Shown in pieces: positions 1 through 8,613 of a stretch of DNA of 64,000 bases (position 1 is the first letter of the stretch; the number at the start of each line of letters is the position of its first letter). The DNA lies in contig NZ_CP162023.1 in assembly GCF_041320275.1 (NCBI RefSeq), positions 1,240,001 through 1,304,000 of the forward strand, written 5' to 3'. The notes under the pieces were generated by a model that saw nothing but the letters and a program-made list of their open reading frames with translations, was not told the DNA's origin and searched no databases. The DNA is from Mumia sp. Pv4-285 (GTDB taxonomy: Bacteria; Actinomycetota; Actinomycetes; Propionibacteriales; Nocardioidaceae). Made by a program: the position numbers and the translations under genes.

Positions 1-1578
1 GGACGGCGAGACCAGCGTGACGACACCACCCACGACCGTACGAGGAACTCCGTTCGCCGTACAGGACCAAGGGCTCGCGGAGTACAGCTCCGGCGTCGGC
101 CCCGACTCACTGAGCGCGTAGGGCCCGACCGGGACCGTCACGTGGCTGACGTCGTTGCTCCCGCTCGGACCACTGATCACGGTGCCGCCGGGCGCCTGGG
201 CCGTGAGGGTCCACGCCTCGGCCGGGTCGGGACCGCCGACGACCTCCTTGATCAAGGTGAGGTGCGGTGGGACCCACGTGTTCGTCGCGGTGCACGTGAC
301 GTCCCCGCCGGCGGCCACGGTGACCGTCGTGCCGGTGAGCGCGCTCGCGGGGACGCACGCCCAGCCGGTGAGGTCGTACCCGCTCGGACCGTCTGCCTCG
401 GCAAGGGCGTACTGACCTGCAGGGAGACCGCCCGTGACACCGTCGGTGCCGGCGAGGGCTGCGCCGTCGCCGGTCGCGCTGAGCGTCCACGACGCCGGTG
501 GCGCGCTGCCGCCGACGACGTCCTTGAGGAGGGTGAGCTGCCCACCTGCCCAGGTGTTCGTGATGGTGCAGGTCATGTCGTCGTCCGCGTCGATGTTGAC
601 CGAGCCGCCGGAGACCGGCACCGGATCGCCGCTGGTCTCGCAGAACCAGTCACCGGCCTCGTAGCCACTCGACCCACCGGACTCTGCGAGAGCGAAGACT
701 CCGGGCTCGACGGCGACGTGGGAGACAGCGTCGCTGCCGCTCGTGCCGGACAGCTGCTGACCCGGTCCTTCCGCGACCAGCGTCCAGTCCGACGGCTGGG
801 CCGTGCCTCCGCCGGCGTTCACGACCTCCTTCACGAGAGTCAGGTGGGGCAGGTCCGCCGAGTTGGTGATCGTGCAGACGACCGCCTGGTCCAGCCCGAT
901 GGTGATCTGGCCGTTCGTCACCGGCAAGGGGACGGTCTCGCCCGTGACAGAGGTCTCCGTACAGGCCCAGGGCCCGGCGTCATAACCGTCCGGTCCGGTC
1001 TCGGAGAGGGAGTAGGTGCCGATGCGGACCTTCTGGTTGGTGACGGCCGCCGAGCCGCCCGGTCCGGTGACGTTGGTCGGGCCTTGGGCCGTGAGCTGGA
1101 AGTCGCCCGGCACCGCTGAGCCCCCGTTGACGACCTTGACCAGGGAGAGAGTGGGCTCGATCGCCTCGTTGTCGACCGTGCAGGTGAGGTTGCCGCCCGG
1201 CGGGACCGTGATCGTCGGTGACGGGTCGGTGGACTCGAAGCCGTCGGTGCAGCTCCAGTCCTGGAACCGGTAGCCGTCCACGCCGCCGCTCTCGGAGATC
1301 ACGTAGTCGCCGTCGGGCACGGTCCGGCTCTGGAAGCCGTTGAGACCGTCGCCGGAGAGCTCCTCGCCCGTCGCGACGTGCCTGGCGTGCATCTCCCACA
1401 GCTCTCGGCGCCCCTCGCTCGCTCCGCTGTCGAGGTTCTCGATCCGCTTGTAGAGCGAGAGTGTCCCGGGCTCCTGACCCTGTGCCGGAGTGCCCATCGA
1501 CACGGGGACCGCCGCGAGCGCGACGGCGGCGACGAGCGCCAGCCACTTCCGAGAACGGCGACCCGCGACGAGCGGCAT
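1..1578 (-). CDS. Secreted repeat protein with SpaA-like prealbumin-fold domains (3' end beyond window)
   Basis: The frame opens at an ATG (1578) with AGGGGG about 6 bases upstream and stays open to base 1, so the C-terminus is missing. Residues 1-35 form a signal peptide (Arg-rich start, Ala/Leu core, Ala-Gln-Gly end). About five tandem repeats of roughly 100 residues follow. Each begins L-[ST]-L-x-K-x-[VI], has a central Y-x-[LI]-[SA]-E motif, a W-x-C pair and ends C-T-[IV/A]-x-N. This is the pattern of SpaA/Cna-B-like prealbumin folds of Gram-positive surface stalks. The paired Cys in each repeat suggest disulphides; isopeptide bonds are possible but unproven. Whether an LPXTG anchor or a C-terminal helix follows cannot be seen. 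It is a surface stalk or adhesin by inference only. Confidence 0.8.
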   Translation of the reverse strand, partial: MPLVAGRRSRKWLALVAAVALAAVPVSMGTPAQGQEPGTLSLYKRIENLDSGASEGRRELWEMHARHVATGEELSGDGLNGFQSRTVPDGDYVISESGGVDGYRFQDWSCTDGFESTDPSPTITVPPGGNLTCTVDNEAIEPTLSLVKVVNGGSAVPGDFQLTAQGPTNVTGPGGSAAVTNQKVRIGTYSLSETGPDGYDAGPWACTETSVTGETVPLPVTNGQITIGLDQAVVCTITNSADLPHLTLVKEVVNAGGGTAQPSDWTLVAEGPGQQLSGTSGSDAVSHVAVEPGVFALAESGGSSGYEAGDWFCETSGDPVPVSGGSVNIDADDDMTCTITNTWAGGQLTLLKDVVGGSAPPASWTLSATGDGAALAGTDGVTGGLPAGQYALAEADGPSGYDLTGWACVPASALTGTTVTVAAGGDVTCTATNTWVPPHLTLIKEVVGGPDPAEAWTLTAQAPGGTVISGPSGSNDVSHVTVPVGPYALSESGPTPELYSASPWSCTANGVPRTVVGGVVTLVSPS

Positions 1579-1720
1579 CCGGTACCCCCTACCGATGCGT
1601 CCGGCCCGGGGTGGCCGCACCCGTCGAACCTAACAAATCGGACTGGCGAATGCCGACCGCATGCCTGACACCGGAGCCGCATAACGTGGGACTCACCGAC
1701 CCCCTCGAGGAGCTGATCGA

Positions 1721-2563
1721 TTGTCCACCCCGGACGTTCCCCGCGCCCACTCCGGCCCCCTCTCGCCGACCTACGCCCCGCCCCCCACGACAGACTCGCC
1801 GCTCGACCCCGCTGCGGCGCTGTCCCTGCGCAATCTCAGCAAGTCGTTCGGCGACAAGCTGGCCGTCGGCAGCGTGAACCTGGACATCCCAGCGGGCTCG
1901 TTCTACGGGATCGTCGGCCCCAACGGAGCGGGCAAGACGACCACTCTCTCGATGGCGACGGGACTTCTCCGGCCCGACCTCGGTCGCGTCTCGGTGCACG
2001 GCGTCGACGTCTGGCGAGAGCCCGACGCCGCCAAGCGCCAGCTCGGGGTGCTCCCTGACGGGCTCCGGCTCTTCGACCGCCTCACCGGCGCCCAGCTCAT
2101 CGCCTACGCCGGCGAGCTGCGCGGCCTCGACCGCGAGACCGTCCGTTCGCGCACCCACGACCTGCTGCGGGCCCTCGACCTCGCGAACGACGCCGACACC
2201 CTCGTCGTCGACTACTCGGCCGGCATGACCAAGAAGGTCGCGCTCGCGTCGGCACTCGTCCACGCACCTCGGGTGATCGTGCTCGACGAGCCGTTCGAGT
2301 CGGTCGACCCCGTCTCCGCGGCCGGCATCCGCGACCTGCTCACCGACTTCGTCGCGAGCGGCGGCACGGTCGTCGTGTCGTCCCACGTCATGGACCTCGT
2401 CCAGCGCATGTGCAGCCACGTCGCGGTCGTTGCCCGTGGAGTGCTGCTCGCGTCCGGCACGGTCGACGCGGTCCGGGCGGGCGAGTCGCTGGAAGACCGC
2501 TTCGTCCAGCTGGTCGGCGGGCGGCAGGCGACGGAAGGACTCTCGTGGTTGCGGTCCTCCTGA
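1721..2563 (+). CDS. ABC transporter ATP-binding protein
   Basis: This 280-residue ATPase powers an ABC exporter whose permease is the next gene. Walker A GPNGAGKT lies at residues 66-73, the signature region reads YSAGM at 165-169 (the canonical form is LSGGQ), and Walker B VIVLDE is at 185-190. The start is TTG at 1721 behind a GAGGAGCTGATCGA leader. Residues 1-33 are a Pro-rich extension outside the ATPase fold. The 3' end overlaps the permease start by 19 bases, which implies translational coupling. The substrate is unknown; the arrangement resembles two-gene ABC-2-type drug or lipid exporters. Confidence 0.9.
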   Translation: MSTPDVPRAHSGPLSPTYAPPPTTDSPLDPAAALSLRNLSKSFGDKLAVGSVNLDIPAGSFYGIVGPNGAGKTTTLSMATGLLRPDLGRVSVHGVDVWREPDAAKRQLGVLPDGLRLFDRLTGAQLIAYAGELRGLDRETVRSRTHDLLRALDLANDADTLVVDYSAGMTKKVALASALVHAPRVIVLDEPFESVDPVSAAGIRDLLTDFVASGGTVVVSSHVMDLVQRMCSHVAVVARGVLLASGTVDAVRAGESLEDRFVQLVGGRQATEGLSWLRSS

Positions 2564-4110
2564 GGCTCAAGGTCACGCTGCTCCTCAACGGGTTCCGCCG
2601 GTCGGTGTGGCAGACCATCGGGTTCGTGCTGGCCGCGCTGTACGCGTTGTCGGTCGTGGTGATGCTCGGGGCCGCATCCGTGGGGTTGTCCTTCCTCCCC
2701 GAGGGCGAGGCCCGTGCGTGGCAGGTCTTCGGCGGCTCGCTCGTGGTGCTCGGCTGGTGGTTGCTGCCGCTGCTCGCCTACGGTCTCGACGCGACGCTCG
2801 ACCCTCGCCGGTTCCAGCCGTACGGCATCCCGCGTCGTGAGCTCCTGGTCGGCCTCGCGCTGGCTGGCCTGGTCGGAGTTCCCGGCATCGCCACGCTGCT
2901 GTCGGGTCTGGCGACCGGGTTGACCTGGTGGGACACGCCGCTCGCGCTCCTCGGTGCAGGCGTCGGAGCCGTCCTCGGCGTGGCCGTGTGCGCCGTGGGG
3001 TCACGCACCCTCGCCGCCGTCGTGGCACCGCTGCTCGACTGGCGCCGGTTCCGGGAGATCGCCGTCGTGGTGGTCGTCGTCCCGGTCATCATGCTCGCAC
3101 CGCTGCTCAGTCGCCTCGTCGACGAAGCGTCGGGCTCCGACGACTGGCTTCCGCAGGTCGCCGACGTGCTCGCGTGGACTCCGCTCGGCGCTCCGTGGTC
3201 CATCGCGGGCGACGTCGCCGCCGGCGACTGGCTGCTTGTGCTGGCGCGCATCGCCCTGACGCTCGGTTCGCTCGCGCTGATGCTCGTCGCGTGGGGCGCC
3301 TCACTCGCCAGGACGCTCGAGCGTCCACCGTCACGGGGCCCGGTCGCGCAGGCGCGTGGGTTCGGTTGGTTCGACCGGCTGCCGGCCACTGGCGCCGGTG
3401 CCGTGGCCGCACGCTGCCTCACCTACTGGCAGCGGGATCCTCGGTACGCCGGCTCGATCGCGTTCGTGCCGTTCATCCCGGTGCCCTTCATCGTCTTCGG
3501 AGGCCTCGACGGCAATACGAGCCTCCTCTGGCTGGGGCCGATCGTCGCCTACATCATGGGCTTCGCGATCTCGGCAGACCTCGCGTACGACTACACGGCG
3601 TTCTGGCTGCACATCGTCTCGGGCGTGCGCGGTGTCGCCGACCGGGCAGGCCGTGTGATCGCACTCTTCGTCATCGCGGTGCCGATCGTGGTGCTGCTCG
3701 CGATCGGCGGAGTGTGGGCGGTGGGGCAGTGGGACATGCTGCTCCCGGTCCTCGGTGCGTCGCTCGGCGTGCTTCTCGTGTCCACAGGCGCCTCGTCGGT
3801 GCTGTCGGCGACCTATCTGTATCCCGTCCAGAAGCCGGGCGAAGGCATCTTCTCGCAGCCGCAGGGCGGCACGACAGCGATCCTGATCGGTCAGACGCTC
3901 GGCATCGTGGTCGTCGCCGTGCTCTCCGCACCGACCCTCGTCGTCTTCGTGGTCTCGCTCGCGACGGGCTCGACCTGGGCGGCCATCCTCACTGCGGTGG
4001 TGGGCCTGGTGTCCGGTGCCGTCGCACTGGTGGTCGGCGTCCGCAAGGGCGGCGCGATCCTCGATCGTCGTGCTCCGGACCTCCTGCAGCGGATGGCTGC
4101 CTGGAGCTAG
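2545..4110 (+). CDS. ABC exporter membrane subunit
   Basis: A 521-residue integral membrane protein with roughly a dozen hydrophobic segments and no enzymatic motif. I place the start at GTG 2545, inside the end of the ATPase gene, with GGAAGGAC just upstream; earlier in-frame codons lie deep in the ATPase and are Arg-rich. Immediate coupling to the ATPase makes it the permease half. The length is about twice a minimal ABC-2 permease, so it may carry two permease halves in one chain. A strong hairpin follows the stop (4113-4145). Substrate unknown. Confidence 0.85.
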   Translation: MVAVLLRLKVTLLLNGFRRSVWQTIGFVLAALYALSVVVMLGAASVGLSFLPEGEARAWQVFGGSLVVLGWWLLPLLAYGLDATLDPRRFQPYGIPRRELLVGLALAGLVGVPGIATLLSGLATGLTWWDTPLALLGAGVGAVLGVAVCAVGSRTLAAVVAPLLDWRRFREIAVVVVVVPVIMLAPLLSRLVDEASGSDDWLPQVADVLAWTPLGAPWSIAGDVAAGDWLLVLARIALTLGSLALMLVAWGASLARTLERPPSRGPVAQARGFGWFDRLPATGAGAVAARCLTYWQRDPRYAGSIAFVPFIPVPFIVFGGLDGNTSLLWLGPIVAYIMGFAISADLAYDYTAFWLHIVSGVRGVADRAGRVIALFVIAVPIVVLLAIGGVWAVGQWDMLLPVLGASLGVLLVSTGASSVLSATYLYPVQKPGEGIFSQPQGGTTAILIGQTLGIVVVAVLSAPTLVVFVVSLATGSTWAAILTAVVGLVSGAVALVVGVRKGGAILDRRAPDLLQRMAAWS

Positions 4111-4112
4111 CC

Positions 4113-4145
4113 GGGCGTCCGCGCACGCACGACGCGCGGACGCCC
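4113..4145. terminator. Bidirectional hairpin terminator
   Basis: A perfect 12-base stem (4113-4124 with 4134-4145) closes a 9-base loop. It sits between the stop of the ABC permease (+) and the stop of the MhuD-like gene (-), so it can serve both. No U-tract is present, which is usual in such GC-rich genomes. Confidence 0.8.
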
Positions 4146-4151
4146 CGACGG

Positions 4152-4562
4152 TCAGCTGCCGCCCGCCACCTCGTACGACCAGAGCTCGGCCGAGACGCTG
4201 ACCGGCTTGTCGCCGTGGCCTGCGTGCACACCCCCGTGTCCGTGGGCGGCGTGCTCGCCGCCGTGCCCGTGGCCGGCCTCGCCGCCGTGCCCGTGGCCGC
4301 CATGACCTGCGTGCTCACCGGCCGGGGTGCCACGGTGGCCGTGCGCGAACGCCGGCGACGACTTCCACGCCTCGAAGGCCTCCTCGTCACGCCACCGCGT
4401 GATGACGAGCCAGACGTTCCGGTCGTCCGTCGGCTTGAGAAGCTCGAAGCCCTCGAATCCGTCGGTGTCGTCGACCGCGCCGGCACGGGCCGCGAATCGC
4501 TTGGCCAGCTCGTCGCCGGAGTCTGCAGGGACGGTGATCGCGTTGATCTTGATGACGCTCAT
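4152..4562 (-). CDS. mhuD: MhuD-like heme-degrading monooxygenase with a His-rich insertion
   Basis: This 136-residue protein starts S-V-I-K-I-N-A-I, almost the N-terminus of mycobacterial MhuD, a cytosolic enzyme that opens heme and frees iron. MhuD active-site positions are kept: Asn7 and Trp66, with His74 and His76 where the heme-ligating His75 is expected. The ferredoxin-like dimeric barrel spans residues 3-78, and its last strand (around 121-133) comes after an extra loop. That loop (about 77-118) is made of Gly, His, Ala and Glu, with 13 His counting the two active-site candidates. MhuD lacks it. It may hold extra heme or metal ions, or buffer iron. ATG 4562 has TAGCAT seven bases upstream and no Shine-Dalgarno, so it is probably leaderless. 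The alternative is a generic ABM-fold monooxygenase. Confidence 0.8.
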   Translation of the reverse strand: MSVIKINAITVPADSGDELAKRFAARAGAVDDTDGFEGFELLKPTDDRNVWLVITRWRDEEAFEAWKSSPAFAHGHRGTPAGEHAGHGGHGHGGEAGHGHGGEHAAHGHGGVHAGHGDKPVSVSAELWSYEVAGGS

Positions 4563-4572
4563 GCGTCCGATG

Positions 4573-5034
4573 CTAGGCGGTCGCTCCCGCTGCACGGGGA
4601 TCGTGGCTCGGATCCAGGAGCCGGACTCCGGTACGCACGAGCATCACGGCCAGGACCACGGCGACCACGGCGACCCCGGACCACACCAGGCCGCTCGCGG
4701 TGCTGCCGATCGCGTCGTCGAAGAGCGGGGTCAGGCTCAGCAGGGCGTATCCGGTCGCTACGGCGAGCAACGGGACGAAGACCAGCGCGAGGGCTCCGCC
4801 GATCGCCCGGCCGTATCCCATGCCCGACGACCGACCGATCACCAGCCCGGCGACGATGCCGGTGACCACGAGCTCGAGGATCGGGACGGCGAGGAAGACG
4901 ATGTGGTCGCCGCGCTGGATGTCGTCGTTCATGAAGTACGCGAGCATCCACGCCATCGGGAGCGCGAAGAGCAGCACGACGAGTGACGCGATGAGGGGAC
5001 CCGCGACGCGGGCTACGTGCTGCGGTGTGCTCAT
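4573..5034 (-). CDS. Small four-helix membrane protein of unknown function
   Basis: A 153-residue protein with four predicted membrane helices, a short polar N-terminus and an Arg/Asp-rich tail. I do not recognise a family. The start ATG at 5034 has TAGCAT seven bases upstream, nearly the same promoter-start sequence as the MhuD-like gene 10 bases downstream, so the two may be expressed alike. The stop at 4573 overlaps that gene's -10 element. Confidence 0.7.
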   Translation of the reverse strand: MSTPQHVARVAGPLIASLVVLLFALPMAWMLAYFMNDDIQRGDHIVFLAVPILELVVTGIVAGLVIGRSSGMGYGRAIGGALALVFVPLLAVATGYALLSLTPLFDDAIGSTASGLVWSGVAVVAVVLAVMLVRTGVRLLDPSHDPRAAGATA

Positions 5035-5081
5035 GCGCTCGATGCTAGGTGGCACGGCGCACGCACTCTAGGCTGGTCCCC

Positions 5082-6215
5082 GTGACCCGCGAGCCGACGA
5101 CCTTGCCCGAGCACATCGACGCCGACCGTGTCGTCGTCCCAGGCGGTGTCATCCCGAACGGTTGGGTCGAGCACCGCGAAGGCGTCGTCACGGCAGTCGG
5201 CCAGAACGACGGCGCGGTCGCGGACGCGTACCGGTGGGTCTTTCCGGGGTTCGTCGACGTCCACTGCCACGGCGGCGGGGGAGCGTCGTTCGACGGCGGG
5301 CTCGACGAGGCGCGGACCGCCGCCCGGGTCCATGCCGCCCACGGCACGACCTCGATGCTCGCGAGCCTGGTCTCGGCGCCGGTCGCGGTGCTCGCCGAAC
5401 AGGTCCGCGGCCTGGCCGGAGCGATCCGCGCCGGTGAGCTGGGGCCCGTACGCGGCATCCACCTGGAGGGTCCGTTCCTCTCGCCGAAGCACCGGGGCGC
5501 TCACGACCCCGACGCGCTCACCGCCCCGACCGAGGAGGCGGTGGCAACCCTCCTCGAGGCCGGCGGCGGTCTGGTCCGCATGGTGACGATCGCGCCCGAG
5601 CTGCACGGGGGGATGGCGGCGATCGAACAGCTCGTCGAAGCCGGCGTGGTGGCCGCGGTCGGGCACACGGACGCTGATCATGCGCTCGCGGCGGAGGCAT
5701 TCGCGCACGGAGCCACGATGCTCACCCACGCCTCGAACGCGATGCTCCCCATCCACCACCGCGCGCCCGGGCCCATCGTCGCCGCGCTCGAGTCCCCTGA
5801 GGTCCGCCTCGAGGTCATCCTCGACGGGGTGCACCTGCACGACGCCTGGGCCCGGCGGCTCCTGGTGGACGCGGGTTCGCGCAGCGTCCTGGTCACGGAC
5901 GCGATGGCTGCCGCGGCGGCCAGCGACGGGGCGTACACGCTGGGCGGTCTCGCGGTCGAGGTCACCGGCGGCACCGCGCGGCTCGCCGACAGCGGCGCGA
6001 TCGCGGGCAGCACGTTGACGATGGATGCCGCGGTACGCCGCGCGCTCGGCGTCCTCGGGCTCGATCCGGTCGCGGTCGCCCACGCCGCCTCGGCCGCACC
6101 GGCATCGGCGGTGGGGTTCGAGGGAGGATCGATCACCGCTGGCGCGCCGGCCCAGCTCGTGGCGCTCGACGCCGCGTACGAGGTGGTCGCGGTGCTGCCC
6201 GCCCCCACCTCCTGA
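5082..6215 (+). CDS. nagA: N-acetylglucosamine-6-phosphate deacetylase
   Basis: A 377-residue amidohydrolase that removes acetate from GlcNAc-6-phosphate, feeding amino-sugar and cell-wall recycling. Metal and catalytic motifs are in order: HCHG at residues 61-64, the Glu of H-L-E-G-P-F, GHTDAD, T-H-A-S-N-A-M in place of the common H-L-F-N-A-M, and the catalytic Asp in V-T-D-A-M. The start is GTG 5082, with TAGGCT seven bases upstream (leaderless pattern). It lies alone without nagB. Its stop is only 2 bases from the stop of the convergent YibE/F gene, so the transcripts must overlap. Confidence 0.92.
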   Translation: MTREPTTLPEHIDADRVVVPGGVIPNGWVEHREGVVTAVGQNDGAVADAYRWVFPGFVDVHCHGGGGASFDGGLDEARTAARVHAAHGTTSMLASLVSAPVAVLAEQVRGLAGAIRAGELGPVRGIHLEGPFLSPKHRGAHDPDALTAPTEEAVATLLEAGGGLVRMVTIAPELHGGMAAIEQLVEAGVVAAVGHTDADHALAAEAFAHGATMLTHASNAMLPIHHRAPGPIVAALESPEVRLEVILDGVHLHDAWARRLLVDAGSRSVLVTDAMAAAAASDGAYTLGGLAVEVTGGTARLADSGAIAGSTLTMDAAVRRALGVLGLDPVAVAHAASAAPASAVGFEGGSITAGAPAQLVALDAAYEVVAVLPAPTS

Positions 6216-6217
6216 CC

Positions 6218-7465
6218 TCACACGAGCTGAGGGTCCTGCCCCTCGTTCGGTACGCCGTCGGCGTAGGCCGCGGCGTGGTCCGACGGTGCGGGGGCGAGGG
6301 CGACCGCGATCGCGGTGGTCGCGGGGACGGCGAGGACGAGCCCGATCAGCCCGACGAGGGTGCGTGCGATCTCTGCACCGACCTGCTCCGTCCCGGCGAT
6401 CTCCAGCAGCGAGCGGTCGTACGCGGTGACGAGCAGGAGCACCGTGGTCGCCGTGCCCGCGTACGCGAAGACCAGCGTGTAGACGCTCGACGCGATGTGG
6501 TCGCGTCCGATCCGCATCGCCGACGTGAAGGTGCTCCGCCGGCTCGCCGCGGGCTGAGCGGCGCGCAGCTCCCACACCGCACTCGCCTGGGTCACCGTGA
6601 CGTCGTTGAGGACACCCAGCCCGGCGATCACCATCGAGGCCGTCACGACACCGGACAGGGTGATCTGGTCGGCGATCGCCATCAGGATCTGGTCGTCCTC
6701 GGAGGAGATCCCGGTGAGGTGGGTCCAGTCCGTCGTGAGCCATCCGAGGACGGCCGTCAGCGCGATCCCGATGAAGGTGCCGAACAGCGCGGACGTCGTC
6801 CTGATCGAGACGCCGTGGACGAGGTAGAGGACCACGAGCATGATCGCGCTCGAGCCGACGACGGCGACGACGAGGGGATTCTCGCCGGCGAGCAGCGCAG
6901 GGAGGATGAACACGACGATCGCCCCGACGGTCGCGACGACACCGCCGATCGCGAGCAGACCACGCCACCGCGCGACGGCGACGATGACGACGGCGCACGC
7001 GAGCGCGAGCCAGGCGAGGGGCATGCCGCGGTCGAAGTCGAGGAACTCGTACGACGCGGTCTCCGCTCCCTCGGGCTTGATGCGGATCACGTCGACGGCG
7101 TCGCCGACCTCGACACCCGCACGGAACACGGCCGGCTGCACGGTGACGCTCGCTGACTCGTCGTCGGCCGTCCGCACCAGCAGCTCGCCGCAGTCTCCCT
7201 GGACCGCGGGGAGGCCGTCCGGACCGACGGCACCGCCGCCGCAGTCGACGGCACGGACGTCGGTGACCGTGCCGGACACGATCGAGACGCCCTGGGTGCC
7301 GTACGGGTTGGGGGCCTTCGCGACGTCGTCTGCATCGGGCCACAGGACCCACACGCCGATCGCGAGCGTGATCGCGATCAGGCCGACGACCACCGCGAGG
7401 ACGGCTGCGAGACCGCGACGGCCGTGATCTTCGCTGCCGGAGAGGTGGCTGTGCGGGTGGGTCAC
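6218..7465 (-). CDS. YibE/F-family membrane protein
   Basis: About 415 residues. There is one N-terminal helix (around 20-43), an extracytoplasmic segment of roughly 90 residues with a C-G-G-G...C pair, then about seven membrane helices. The stretch L-x-G-L-G-V-L-N-D-V-T-V-T-Q is characteristic of YibE/F proteins. The family has been linked to export or membrane integrity but has no firm function. I prefer GTG 7465, which has CAGGCT seven bases upstream, over GTG 7471 two codons earlier. Confidence 0.85.
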   Translation of the reverse strand: MTHPHSHLSGSEDHGRRGLAAVLAVVVGLIAITLAIGVWVLWPDADDVAKAPNPYGTQGVSIVSGTVTDVRAVDCGGGAVGPDGLPAVQGDCGELLVRTADDESASVTVQPAVFRAGVEVGDAVDVIRIKPEGAETASYEFLDFDRGMPLAWLALACAVVIVAVARWRGLLAIGGVVATVGAIVVFILPALLAGENPLVVAVVGSSAIMLVVLYLVHGVSIRTTSALFGTFIGIALTAVLGWLTTDWTHLTGISSEDDQILMAIADQITLSGVVTASMVIAGLGVLNDVTVTQASAVWELRAAQPAASRRSTFTSAMRIGRDHIASSVYTLVFAYAGTATTVLLLVTAYDRSLLEIAGTEQVGAEIARTLVGLIGLVLAVPATTAIAVALAPAPSDHAAAYADGVPNEGQDPQLV

Positions 7466-7510
7466 GCGCACCAGCCTGTCATGCCCCTCGAGCCTCGGCG
7501 TACGGGCCGG

Positions 7511-7828
7511 TCAGTCGTCTTCGGTGCCCGCTGCCACCTCGTCGATGGTGGCCGCCATCGCGAAGTCCTTGGCGGTGAGCCCGCCGGCAGAGTGGGTCGA
7601 GAGCGCGAACGTCAGGTCGCGCCACCGGATCGTGATGTCGGGGTGGTGGCCGGCGGTCTCGGCGGCGGCCGCGACGGCGTCGACGAGACCGATGCCGTCG
7701 AGATAGCTTGACGCGCGGACCGAACGGACGATCGTGCCGCCGTCGCGGACCCAGCCGGGCCGGGTTTCCAGCGCCTTCGCGATCTCCGCCTCGGACAGAA
7801 GGGCGTCGGAGTGCTCGGATGCGTTCAT
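7511..7828 (-). CDS. 4a-hydroxytetrahydrobiopterin dehydratase (PCD/DCoH)
   Basis: A 105-residue protein with the PCD signature: G-H-H-P-D, then a strand with an A-L-S-T-H motif and S-A-G-G-L-T. The family dehydrates pterin-4a-carbinolamine. In bacteria without aromatic amino-acid hydroxylase it is often tied to molybdopterin or pterin housekeeping, and the molybdoenzyme at 43536-45806 makes that plausible here. ATG 7828 has TACGGT six bases upstream. It is divergent from the Nudix gene, with 31 bases between the two starts and both -10 elements inside that gap. Confidence 0.9.
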   Translation of the reverse strand: MNASEHSDALLSEAEIAKALETRPGWVRDGGTIVRSVRASSYLDGIGLVDAVAAAAETAGHHPDITIRWRDLTFALSTHSAGGLTAKDFAMAATIDEVAAGTEDD

Positions 7829-7859
7829 CTTTCGACCGTACGCGCTAACGTCGCCGTTT

Positions 7860-8570
7860 GTGGACCACGAGCGCGACGATCCGACGCCAGGCCCGCGCAC
7901 TGTCGTGGGGGTCGCGCTCCTGCGGGCGGGCCGCGTGCTGGCCGCACGGCGTACGGCGCCGGCGGCAGCGGCGGGCGGATGGGAGTTCCCCGGCGGCAAG
8001 GTCGAGCCAGGCGAGTCCGAGGCCGAGGCAGCGCGTCGCGAGGTCGTCGAGGAGCTCGGGTGCGAGGTCGTCGTCGGGCACCGCCTCGACGGTGAGGTGC
8101 CCGTAGGCGCTTTCGTGCTGAGGGTCCACGTCGGCGAGATCGTCGCCGGAGAACCCGTGGCGACCGAGCACGACCAGCTGATGTGGCTCGGGCCGGAGGA
8201 GCTCGATGCCGTCCCGTGGCTGCCGGCGGATCGACCGTTCCTCCCTCAGGTGGCCGACCTGCTCCGGCGGCGACCGGACGGTGACGACCCGGTGGAGGCG
8301 CACTTCGACGAGGGGGAGGACGCCGAGGCGGTTCTGGCGACCCTCCACGGCGAGGGGTACGAGGCCTACCTCGGCCGCGAGGGGTTCGCCGGCGAGGACG
8401 ACAGCGAGGACCGCGCGTGGCTCGTACGGGTCGAGGATGCTGCGGCAGCCGAGCGGCTGGAAGCGCTCGTCGCGGAGGTGGACCTCGCCTGGATCGTCGA
8501 CCCCGTCGTCGCACCGGCCGTGCCCCCGCCGCCTCTCCCGTCGGGCCCGAAACGCCTCAAGCGCGAGTGA
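7860..8570 (+). CDS. Nudix hydrolase, MutT-like, with C-terminal extension
   Basis: A 236-residue protein. The Nudix box ([10 protein letters not shown] then R-E-V-V-E-E-L-G) is complete, with all metal-binding Glu present, and is preceded by W-E-F-P as in 8-oxo-dGTP-cleaving MutT enzymes. MutT alone needs about 130 residues. The remaining 100 form an acidic alpha/beta segment with E-A-H-F-D-E-G-E-D and a Pro-rich basic tail, possibly a separate binding domain. GTG 7860 has TAACGT eight bases upstream. Sanitation of oxidised nucleotides is the likely role. Confidence 0.85.
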   Translation: MDHERDDPTPGPRTVVGVALLRAGRVLAARRTAPAAAAGGWEFPGGKVEPGESEAEAARREVVEELGCEVVVGHRLDGEVPVGAFVLRVHVGEIVAGEPVATEHDQLMWLGPEELDAVPWLPADRPFLPQVADLLRRRPDGDDPVEAHFDEGEDAEAVLATLHGEGYEAYLGREGFAGEDDSEDRAWLVRVEDAAAAERLEALVAEVDLAWIVDPVVAPAVPPPPLPSGPKRLKRE

Positions 8571-8613
8571 GGCGACCCGGGCGGCCGCGGTCGGGCCCGT
8601 CGCCGCCGAGTCG

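Noticed and set aside
4152-4562. Generic antibiotic-biosynthesis monooxygenase
   Set aside because: The Asn7/Trp66/His75-region match to MhuD makes the heme-degrading assignment better.
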